Of a DNA stretch of 10,927 bases, positions 5,395 to 10,927 are shown piece after piece. The stretch lies in assembly GCA_964543575.1 (NCBI GenBank), contig CAZIYV010000117.1, forward strand, positions 1 through 10,927, given 5' to 3'. Position 1 is the first letter of the stretch, and each line of letters starts with the position of its first letter. The notes beneath the pieces are model-generated. The model worked only from the letters and a program-made list of their open reading frames with translations. It made no database searches and had not been told where the DNA came from. The DNA comes from Pelotomaculum_B sp964543575. GTDB taxonomy: Bacteria > Bacillota > Desulfotomaculia > Desulfotomaculales > Pelotomaculaceae. A program made the translations under genes and the position numbers.

Positions 5395-7836
5395 TTAATC
5401 TGTAACCTGACGTTTTTCTGTAACAGCCATTGGGTTAACATGGTAAATTATTCGTTTCTTGCCATGACTAATAAGCTCTTCCTCCCGGAGCCACTTTGCA
5501 TCAATAAGCTGATGGCAAGCTTCCTGGACAATCTCCTTTTTGTCCAGGATATGCCAGCAATTGCGGTACACGTCTCTCAAAGTGAAACCGTCATTAACAT
5601 CTCCTTTTTGGATTCTGCGTGACAGTTCAGCAGCCGCTTTTACTGCCATACTGCCTGCCATACCGTAGATACGCCGGGCGTGACTCTCCAGGTAATGACA
5701 CCAACTGACAGCCATTTTAGCGGCTCCAAGGCTTACAGGTCCACTTGGTTCGCCATCGGCAATATTAATCAGGTGGAAAACAAGGGCTAAAGAAGGCATC
5801 AGGCTCCGGTACTTAGCCATATGTTCAACTATTGCCGGATTTTCATCGCTGTTTAATTTTTCAGTTTGCAGCTTAGTGAGCCATTCATTAAAAACAACCT
5901 GCGCGTCTGTTGAGAATCGAAAGAAAGGAATTGTCTCACCATCTGGCAATGTTGCTCCTGCCTTCTGAAAATCCATATCAGCCAGGGTTTTATAAACAGC
6001 AAAAGCTCTATTCCTGGCTTCGGCATGAGGTCTTTCGTCAATAAGTTTCCAGTTGTCTGGCTCATCCGGGTAGACAAGGATCTGAAAACGCTGAAGCAGT
6101 CCATCATTCTTTAAGTCACTTTGAGCTTGGTAAAGGTAAGAAAGCAGTTTAGCGGGCTGAATTCCTCCTAGAATAGACACGCACAAGTTATCGGTGTCTA
6201 TTGTCCCGCGCCCAATCCGGTCGGTGGTAAAACTACCGTATCCGTTCCAAGCCTCAAGAAAAAAGGCCCGGTCGGTCTCACGCCCTTCCTTATCCCAGGA
6301 GACCAAAAGACCGATCAGTTCGTCCCTGAAAAGGAGGATCCCCCGTGGGTTTTCGTTTAAAAGCTCACTGAGTTTTTCAACGGTAGCATCGTTAGTTTTA
6401 AGTCGCCGGCGGGTGGGAGCAACTGCTTCAACCAGTTCAGAGAAGCGTTTTTTGACATCATCTATATTTGGTGCTGGTGCGCCATTTTTCATTTTGCCTT
6501 TTGCAGCATTAAGCATTTCGGCACGTAGCGCTTCCCTTTTGGCTTTATGGTACTCCATCTCTGCAATGTGTAAATTCATTTGACTTTCATAAAAATCCTT
6601 GGCTTCCACTTCCATTAACGTGAGAGGTTTAATGACCTCTGCCAGTGAAGGTGTTTTCAGCATACTTGGCCGGGCAACCACCGCGCCCCATAAATTCGGG
6701 ATGACCAGCCAGTCGTCATTTCTTTTTGGTCTGATTCCGCAAGCGGCACCGACAATCGCTCCTGCTATTACCGTAGCTCCAGACGCAACAAAGTCCAACG
6801 GGCACTGCATCCTGTGTGATATATCCAGCAACCACTCACGAAATGGTTCAGGTATTAAAGCAGGAGAAAGCGGTTCCACAACCGGTAGCTGGAACAGTAT
6901 TGGTTCAGGTTCCGGCCACGATTTTGTTTTCACCGGGCAATCGTCACTACAAAAAATTTTCCAGGAGTCTTCGTCGCAACCCAGAGAAGAATACCCGTCG
7001 CCTCCATTTCCGTAGTAAGCGCTCTGAATTTTTTCTTCAATAATATTGTCGGGCAGCGGTGGCTTACAGACTTCATTAGCCCGCTGTAACAACGACAGTG
7101 CCTTAACTTCTAACATGCTAGCACCACGGGCATGCTTTGCCAGTGTGAAAAGGAAGGTATCACGGGTGCCTTCAGTAGTGCCACTTTTAATAAAATTTAA
7201 GGCACATGGCAACAGTTTTTTTTCAGGTATTGAGGTGGTTATCTCATCCCTGACTTGTGGGAAAAGCATTTCAATCAGCCAGTCTGGTGCTTCTGCCAAC
7301 TCACACTCTCCAGGAGACTTTCCATCCTGCCAGCTGTAACCTTTCCCGCTACTGTGTATCGAAGGCGGTGCTACAACGTAACCCCCGTCACCGCGAATAT
7401 CCAGGTTCCTTCTCACTCCGGTGCGGTTTCCGATTTTTTTATCTGAAGCATACTTAAAGAACACGTGTTCCCCACCACCACCGGTATTAGCTGTCACTGT
7501 CATGGGAATATCAAATCTTTTAATGGATTTAATTCCATCGGTGCCGTCAACATCAAGGACAAAAAGTCCGCTTATGGCACCTGTGACAATACCAACGTTA
7601 GCGTAAGGCCATCTCCTCCACCAATTTCTAACTTCAGCTTCTGTTGGTAGTCGTTTCTGGAATTCCTTCCATCTTATGGGGGAATGTTTCCCAGGCTTTC
7701 CACAATCCTCCTTTTTACAACTACATTGGCCTGCAACAATTGAGTGGAGAGGCATAACAGAAAAACCTCGCTCCAGATATTCCAGTGCAAAATCTAATAC
7801 CTGTTTTTTTACTGCATTTAGTTGCACAATGTTCAT
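5395..7836 (-). CDS. Primase-polymerase / DUF3987 replication protein
   Basis: 813 residues, a multidomain replication initiator of mobile elements. Residues about 10-195 are a bifunctional primase-polymerase domain. CSCKKEDCGKPGKHSP (38-53) is the typical Cys-rich entry. LDVDG gives metal ligands Asp95 and Asp97, GGGGEHVFF gives His124, and LDIRGDGGYVVAPPS gives Asp146. Residues about 205-275 resemble a primase C-terminal domain (PriCT). From about 325 to 730 is a DUF3987 region with a degenerate P-loop ARPSMLKTPS (Lys394) and an acidic LLFRDEL (502-507), suggesting a helicase-like ATPase. The last about 70 residues look like a winged helix. It should synthesise primers and open DNA at the element's origin. 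The ATG at 7836 has GAGGTG 13 bases upstream, an unusually long spacing; the next in-frame codons upstream reach a stop. Confidence 0.92.
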   Translation of the reverse strand: MNIVQLNAVKKQVLDFALEYLERGFSVMPLHSIVAGQCSCKKEDCGKPGKHSPIRWKEFQKRLPTEAEVRNWWRRWPYANVGIVTGAISGLFVLDVDGTDGIKSIKRFDIPMTVTANTGGGGEHVFFKYASDKKIGNRTGVRRNLDIRGDGGYVVAPPSIHSSGKGYSWQDGKSPGECELAEAPDWLIEMLFPQVRDEITTSIPEKKLLPCALNFIKSGTTEGTRDTFLFTLAKHARGASMLEVKALSLLQRANEVCKPPLPDNIIEEKIQSAYYGNGGDGYSSLGCDEDSWKIFCSDDCPVKTKSWPEPEPILFQLPVVEPLSPALIPEPFREWLLDISHRMQCPLDFVASGATVIAGAIVGAACGIRPKRNDDWLVIPNLWGAVVARPSMLKTPSLAEVIKPLTLMEVEAKDFYESQMNLHIAEMEYHKAKREALRAEMLNAAKGKMKNGAPAPNIDDVKKRFSELVEAVAPTRRRLKTNDATVEKLSELLNENPRGILLFRDELIGLLVSWDKEGRETDRAFFLEAWNGYGSFTTDRIGRGTIDTDNLCVSILGGIQPAKLLSYLYQAQSDLKNDGLLQRFQILVYPDEPDNWKLIDERPHAEARNRAFAVYKTLADMDFQKAGATLPDGETIPFFRFSTDAQVVFNEWLTKLQTEKLNSDENPAIVEHMAKYRSLMPSLALVFHLINIADGEPSGPVSLGAAKMAVSWCHYLESHARRIYGMAGSMAVKAAAELSRRIQKGDVNDGFTLRDVYRNCWHILDKKEIVQEACHQLIDAKWLREEELISHGKKRIIYHVNPMAVTEKRQVTD

Positions 7837-7903
7837 GAAAAAACCACATCACCTCTAACCAGCTTGCCGGTTTTTATTTTTTAAGTCTCTTTAAAAATTT
7901 AAA

Positions 7904-7922
7904 AGGCCGCTATTAGCGGCCT
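7904..7922 (-). terminator. Hairpin between the HTH gene and the primase gene
   Basis: AGGCCGC, loop of 5, GCGGCCT: a perfect GC-rich 7-bp stem. On the minus strand TTTTAAATTTTT follows. The stop codon of the Fis-like gene lies in the loop, so translation could affect folding. Since the primase follows 76 bases later on the same strand with no clear promoter between, it probably attenuates rather than fully stops transcription. Confidence 0.7.
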
Positions 7923-8149
7923 GCATAGATGTTACTGATTCTGATACCACATTCTTTTTTAGCCTCTCGCGCAATTTCTCGGTTGGGATTATTTAACCCC
8001 AGCTTGGCTTTTAATACGCTCCTGGGAACCCCCATTACCTTCGCTGCGAGACTAACTCCGTATTTACCACGACATTTTAGGATTTTTTTCAGCACGTCGA
8101 CATCTCCGGTTTCAGCAAAGTTTTTGATATAATCCCGTAGACAGGACAT
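7913..8149 (-). CDS. Small protein with Fis-like helix-turn-helix
   Basis: 78 residues when started at the ATG at 8149, which has AAAGGAGG at a 6-base spacing. A second ATG at 8209 with GGGAGG at about 11 bases would add a very basic 20-residue leader (MNKTGRRITAKRP...); its codons AAA AAA AGG AGG are the inner ribosome site itself, so I prefer the short form. Residues 31-51, GVSLAAKVMG then VPRSVLKAKL, resemble the Fis-type HTH seen at the ends of NtrC-like proteins. The tail is basic. It lies between the excisionase-like gene and the primase in one operon. It may regulate the operon or assist replication or excision; this is inference. The HTH assignment itself is moderate. Confidence 0.7.
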   Translation of the reverse strand: MSCLRDYIKNFAETGDVDVLKKILKCRGKYGVSLAAKVMGVPRSVLKAKLGLNNPNREIAREAKKECGIRISNIYAGR

Positions 8150-8240
8150 GTTCCGCCTCCTTTTTTTGTCCGGCCTTTTTGCAGTGATCCTGCGGCCCGT
8201 CTTATTCATTTTATCTACAACCTCCCTTGGTAGAAGTTGG

Positions 8241-8432
8241 TTAAGCGGTTTCCGATTCTGCTTTTAACCACTCGCGGAATGAATTTTTTTCAACCCGCAG
8301 ATTCCGTCCGAATAGTATTCTGGGGAAGCTTTCGCGATGGAAGAGGTTATAAGCAGTATTTCTCCCAACGCTCAGTATTTTAGCTACATCCTTCACAGAG
8401 AGCATTAATGGTAGCTCTTCCCAGTTAAGCAT
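8241..8432 (-). CDS. Excisionase / AlpA-like HTH protein
   Basis: 63 residues, typical of the excisionase-family DNA-binding proteins (MerR-like winged helix, HTH_17). LMLSVKDVAKILSVGRNTAYNLFHRESFPRILFGR... is the canonical pattern: DVAKIL first helix, GRNTAYNL recognition helix, then the wing FGRNLRVEKNSFREWL that packs against DNA. Such proteins bend attachment DNA to direct the integrase toward excision, or act as AlpA-type activators. The ATG at 8432 has GGTGAG 8 bases upstream. It is the first gene of the leftward operon after a strong promoter, so excision and replication genes would be induced together. Which of the two roles it plays cannot be told by sequence alone. Confidence 0.9.
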   Translation of the reverse strand: MLNWEELPLMLSVKDVAKILSVGRNTAYNLFHRESFPRILFGRNLRVEKNSFREWLKAESETA

Positions 8433-8464
8433 TTTCTAATCTCACCCTTCCCTGACACTAGTTT

Positions 8465-8494
8465 TTGTGTTAAAATGTTGTTACTCTGTATTAA
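8465..8494 (+). promoter_or_regulatory. Possible rightward promoter for the CGNR-type gene
   Basis: TTGTGT (8465-8470), an 18-base spacer and TATTAA (8489-8494) form a moderate sigma-A-like promoter. It faces the leftward promoter, and GTTACTCTGT lies within the spacer and -10. The leader to the ATG at 8592 would be about 90 bases. Confidence 0.35.
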
Positions 8495-8560
8495 TAGTAA
8501 TTATTTTTGATGTTACTGTCAATAGCACAGAGTTACTAATGATTAAAAAATAACAGTAAC
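8480..8560. promoter_or_regulatory. Repeated operator-like sites in the divergent spacer
   Basis: Four related sites: GTTACTCTGT (8480-8489), GTTACTGT (8512-8519), ACAGAGTTAC (8527-8536, inverted) and ACAGTAAC (8553-8560, inverted). The first and third are 9/10 inverted copies, the second and fourth exact 8/8 inverted copies. The second overlaps the -35 of the leftward promoter. Two more AGTAA half-sites follow at the start of the rightward gene. The arrangement suits a repressor controlling both directions. Confidence 0.55.
8494..8522 (-). promoter_or_regulatory. Leftward promoter of the excisionase-primase operon
   Basis: On the minus strand TTGACA (8517-8522), a 17-base spacer and TACTAT (8494-8499) match the vegetative promoter consensus well: perfect -35, 4/6 -10, ideal spacing. 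Transcription would start near 8487, about 55 bases before the excisionase-like ATG. The -35 overlaps an operator-like GTTACTGT site. Confidence 0.7.
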
Positions 8561-8591
8561 GGGATAGTGACGATTTTGGAGGTCAGTAAAA

Positions 8592-9530
8592 ATGAGTAAC
8601 ACACATGCAGATATTTTACAGGGGAGGTGGTACCGGAAAAAGTACTACATAGATGACGGCTTTCTTAAGCCAGTTCCTGGGGCGAGGGTGGAACCTTACA
8701 ACATCTTTGACTTTTATTTTCCGGGGAATCGGCAGAGAGATTCCATTCACCAGATATTCGCTAGTTTAGATTTAAACGACGATAAAGCTATTACTGGTTT
8801 TTGCACCAGGTTTGGCCTGCTTGGATTTTATGATAGGGAAATTATAAAGATATTAGCTTTCCCCCCGAACCAGCATAATTACCAGATGCCGAAAAGTTCC
8901 CCTGTAGCCGGGGTTCAGAGAGACATAGATGAACTGATGCCAATGGATATGTTGATAAAAAAATACCACATTCCCAAGGATCGATTGCCAATACCTGGAG
9001 AGGGAGACCTAGTTCTGCCGGATAAAAAGGTTACAACGTTGGATACATGTGAGCCGGTAGACAAGTTCAGAGAGGAGTGCGTAAGATTTCGTTGGATTCT
9101 AGATTTACGGAATGCAATCGCTGATAAAAATATTAGAAATATAAGGAATATTCTGGAGAGTAGCAATAACCAGTTATACCGTAACGCTGTTGCAAGAAAG
9201 GACGATGATGGGTTATTGTATATTGCTACTGGAGCGGTCATGTGGGCAGTCAATGGTGAAATGGAGAACAGGGTTACACCATTGCTAATGTTTGACGAAA
9301 GAGATGGCATATCAAAAAACATATCTTGGCGGTGTGATTCACTTCTTACAGCGTTATATACTATGATTTTTCTGGATATAACCAGGGGGGTTTTAACAAA
9401 AAGGTGTGAGAATGAAAGGTGCGCAAAATTTTTTGAAGCAGGTAACCCAAAAGTTAGGTTTTGCAGCACGTCATGTCAATCTGCTGCTAAAACCCAGAGG
9501 TATCGTGACAAAAAAGGGAAAAAAGATTGA
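8592..9530 (+). CDS. 312-residue protein with CGNR-like C-terminal zinc finger
   Basis: The C-terminal 45 residues form a CGNR-type finger: Cys272, Cys277, then Cys291 and Cys295 (CENERCAKFF ... RFCSTSC), followed by the basic QSAAKTQRYRDKKGKK. This fold occurs in putative stress-responsive DNA-binding regulators, often after an unrelated N-terminal domain. Residues 1-260 match nothing I recognise: an aromatic N-terminus (RWYRKKYYIDDGF), YNIFDFYFPGNRQRDS, then mixed alpha-beta. The ATG has GGAGGT 8 bases upstream. It is divergent from the excisionase-primase operon, across a spacer full of repeated operator-like sites, the position usually held by the element's master repressor. That role is inference; it could equally be cargo. 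No membrane segments. Confidence 0.8.
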   Translation: MSNTHADILQGRWYRKKYYIDDGFLKPVPGARVEPYNIFDFYFPGNRQRDSIHQIFASLDLNDDKAITGFCTRFGLLGFYDREIIKILAFPPNQHNYQMPKSSPVAGVQRDIDELMPMDMLIKKYHIPKDRLPIPGEGDLVLPDKKVTTLDTCEPVDKFREECVRFRWILDLRNAIADKNIRNIRNILESSNNQLYRNAVARKDDDGLLYIATGAVMWAVNGEMENRVTPLLMFDERDGISKNISWRCDSLLTALYTMIFLDITRGVLTKRCENERCAKFFEAGNPKVRFCSTSCQSAAKTQRYRDKKGKKD

Positions 9531-9585
9531 CCCCTTATATGGGTCAATGTCGTTGGCTTAAAGGCGTTAAAAGAGCATAAAAGGC

Positions 9586-9614
9586 GGGAGGCGATATAAA
9601 CAACCTCCCTTTTT
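9586..9614. terminator. Shared terminator between convergent genes
   Basis: GGGAGG (9586-9591) and CCTCCC (9604-9609) around a 12-base loop, then TTTTT on the plus strand and GCCTTTT on the minus strand. It lies 55 bases after the CGNR-type gene and just past the stop of the convergent 121-residue gene, so it can serve both. A separate hairpin without a T-run, ATTGACCC/GGGTCAAT (9526-9548), overlaps the CGNR gene stop. Confidence 0.8.
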
Positions 9615-9623
9615 ACCTGTCTG

Positions 9624-9989
9624 TTATTCATCTGGGATAATATCCCAACCGAGCTCTTCCAAAATTAGAGTGAAGTTATGCTGTATATGACCAGCATAGA
9701 AATGTAATATCTCTTTGCCAATGTTGTTAAGACAACCTGCATCGTCTAAACCCCATAAAATATATAGCAACTCAGGCAAGTTGACAAGATCACACAATAT
9801 AGGTGACGATGCTTTATCGCGCAGATTTTTCATTTCATCTAATAATTGTGATGAAACCAGTGGAAACACAGTATCCTCTAAATTTGCTTTAATGGAATTT
9901 TGAATATATCTTTTGGCTAAGCGGAGTGCAGTTTCATCCAGCAAAGCTTTTTTTAAACTCCTTAATTCCAGTCTGTACATATGGTCCAT
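9624..9989 (-). CDS. Hypothetical helical 121-residue protein
   Basis: Not recognised. The product is predicted almost entirely helical and soluble, with amphipathic stretches at about 5-35 (LELRSLKKALLDETALRLA), 44-60, 67-82 (LVNLPELLYILWGLDD) and 88-115, and an acidic end (GWDIIPDE). The ATG at 9989 has GGGGGTGA 6 bases upstream; the segment around its start, GGGGG followed by TCAGAATGGA, repeats the one before the 4074-4409 gene. The gene stands alone on the minus strand, converging with the CGNR-type gene. No -10/-35 pair is obvious upstream. It may be a cargo gene of the element; nothing more can be said. Confidence 0.75.
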   Translation of the reverse strand: MDHMYRLELRSLKKALLDETALRLAKRYIQNSIKANLEDTVFPLVSSQLLDEMKNLRDKASSPILCDLVNLPELLYILWGLDDAGCLNNIGKEILHFYAGHIQHNFTLILEELGWDIIPDE

Positions 9990-10401
9990 TCTGATTCACC
10001 CCCTCTTTTACTTTAGTTGCTTCAATATGCAATGTCTCCCTGCTAATATTTTGTTAAGGCATAAATATACCCGACCGGGAATGACAAAGCAAACATGCGT
10101 TTTTGCATGTTAAGGCTTTACCATACCACAGACGGTAGTCCTTTTTAAGAGCTAACACGTGTTGCGCCTATACTGGAAGCAACTGTAAATTGTTTTTTTA
10201 ATTAATTTTAATAATGTTTTTTATACATTACAGAGGAAGGATTTTTTACTGCAAAGGGGATTACTACTTTATAAATACAGCAACTATCAAATCCAATTAA
10301 AAGCTTTATTGAGAATAATGGTGTTTTAAAAATTTGAACAACATTAAAAAGGACATGAAAAATGTTTGTATTTTGCAAAATGTGTCTTTTAAAGGAGGAT
10401 A

Positions 10402-10553
10402 ATGTAAACCACTGGGCGTATTACCACTGTAAACCAGACATTCTCTGACGGAGCTGAAGCCAAATATTTTTATCATCTACATAAGCTACCCCACCTGGTA
10501 CTGGACAAGTAGTGGCTAATGTTGGAGACGCTAACCCCTGTTATCAACGCTAA
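10402..10553 (+). pseudogene. Possible decayed small ORF
   Basis: After AAAGGAGG comes ATG immediately followed by TAA, then 34 open codons in the same frame (TTGRITTVNQTFSDGAEAKY... to a TAG at 10510-10512). A second frame opens at 10485 and reads PPGTGQVVANVGDANPCYQR to a TAA at 10551-10553. Both stretches look protein-like, suggesting a former gene broken by a nonsense codon and a frameshift. I recognise no family, and chance short ORFs are a real alternative. Confidence 0.25.
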
Positions 10554-10564
10554 CTAAGCAGTGA

Positions 10565-10574
10565 CCACATGTGG
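10565..10574. promoter_or_regulatory. Palindrome upstream of the restriction gene
   Basis: CCACATGTGG is a perfect 10-bp palindrome 24 bases before the ATG of the BPTD_3080-family gene, a place where a regulator could bind. It could also be chance; no partner protein is known. Confidence 0.25.
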
Positions 10575-10598
10575 CGTCCACCAGGAAAGGAATAAAAC

Positions 10599-10927
10599 AT
10601 GGAAAATCAATTTTTCAAAAGACCTATACTCAACTCGCCATATGAGTACCCAGGGCGACACTGGGAGTTAGATGACCAGGGCCAGCCAACGCAACGAATC
10701 ATTGAAAGTCGTCGAAGCGCGAAGTTCATTACGCCAATTCCGAAGCCCCGGAAACGTAAGGATTCACCAGTTCAAGCAGAACTGGTTTTTGACGAAGGTA
10801 AAGGGCTTTCCACAGAAGCGCAACAGTATGACCCTACTTCAATCATCAACAACCTTCGCCGTCATGTGGACCTGTGGCGACGCAGGCCAAACCCAAACGA
10901 GTGGCAGGTTACGCCCGAAACAGCTCG
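10599..10927 (+). CDS. BPTD_3080-family restriction endonuclease, N-terminal part
   Basis: Partial: 109 complete codons, running off the right edge. The product begins MENQFFKRPILNSPYEYPGR, then HWELDDQGQPTQRIIESRRS, FITPIPKPRKRK, and LRRHVDLWRRRPNPNEWQVTP. This is the characteristic opening of BPTD_3080-family type III-like restriction enzymes, large proteins of roughly 900-1000 residues with DEAD-like helicase motifs and a nuclease domain, which lie outside the window. The ATG has AAGGAA 6 bases upstream after CCAGG. Base use is clearly richer in G/C than the flanking region, consistent with a separate origin. As a defence gene in an integrative element it is typical cargo that protects the host from other phages. 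A partner methyltransferase should lie to the right. Confidence 0.85.
   Translation, partial: MENQFFKRPILNSPYEYPGRHWELDDQGQPTQRIIESRRSAKFITPIPKPRKRKDSPVQAELVFDEGKGLSTEAQQYDPTSIINNLRRHVDLWRRRPNPNEWQVTPETA

Larger units (their letters stand above)
9990..10598. other. Long mostly non-coding region before the restriction gene
   Basis: About 600 bases without a convincing intact gene. The left two thirds are very AT-rich. Visible structures: a 7-bp hairpin AACATGC/GCATGTT (10092-10111), a 12-bp palindrome ATTTTGCAAAAT (10370-10381), a strong ribosome-site-like AAAGGAGG (10391-10398), a possible decayed reading frame (10402-10553), and the 10-bp palindrome CCACATGTGG (10565-10574) 24 bases before the next ATG. 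Promoters for the flanking genes must lie here but none is clear. Confidence 0.6.

Noticed and set aside
6194..7015. Long plus-strand open frames of up to 138 codons
   Set aside because: They lie antisense to the primase-DUF3987 gene, whose motifs are clear; low-complexity content and no ribosome sites.
8915..9469. Minus-strand 184-codon open frame
   Set aside because: Fully antisense to the CGNR-type gene, Ser/Leu-rich shadow composition, no start context.
9990..10113. Plus-strand 66-codon frame overlapping the 121-residue gene
   Set aside because: Mostly antisense to the 9624-9989 gene, with no ribosome site.
9990..10927. Right attachment site
   Set aside because: No copy of the tRNA-Thr 3' sequence is found; the element must extend beyond the window.
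1..10927. CRISPR array, rRNA or retron
   Set aside because: No regularly spaced direct repeats with spacers, no rRNA sequence, and the RNase H protein has no reverse-transcriptase motifs nearby.

Overview
The window reads as a chromosomal edge joined to an integrated mobile element of a Gram-positive bacterium, most likely a Clostridia-type Firmicute. This is inferred from strong AGGAGG-type ribosome binding sites, frequent GTG and TTG starts, intrinsic terminators with T-runs, and the protein families seen. No species can be named from the sequence alone.

Positions 1-2173 look like host chromosome. On the minus strand are a small coiled-coil/zinc-ribbon protein and an RNase HI-family protein. 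On the plus strand are a 99-residue protein of unknown function and a single-domain CheY-like response regulator, followed by a complete tRNA-Thr(CGT) with encoded CCA.

From 2174 to the end the content is mobile-element-like. A tyrosine integrase lies immediately beyond the tRNA and points at it, the classic layout of an element inserted in a tRNA 3' end. Its start overlaps a small XRE-type regulator gene. Further right a leftward operon starts from a good TTGACA-17-TACTAT promoter near 8500. It runs through an excisionase/AlpA-like HTH protein, a Fis-like HTH protein and a large primase-polymerase/DUF3987 replication protein. Beyond an iteron-like non-coding region it continues into a 31-residue Cys-rich protein missed by simple ORF calling, a zinc-ribbon protein and two unknown small proteins. 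Divergent from this operon is a 312-residue protein with a C-terminal CGNR-like zinc finger. The divergent spacer carries repeated GTTACTSTG-like sites, probably operators.

The right end holds a minus-strand 121-residue unknown gene, about 600 bases with little coding (including a possible decayed ORF), and the start of a BPTD_3080-family restriction endonuclease/helicase gene that runs off the window. The second attachment site is not visible, so the element continues to the right.

My overall reading (inference): this is a replication-competent integrative element, similar in logic to phage satellites. It has integrase, excisionase, regulators, its own primase and an adjacent origin made of inverted pairs of 9-bp-spaced AACTGACA repeats, and it carries a defence gene as cargo. 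The candidate origin and the operator cluster are the most interesting new observations.
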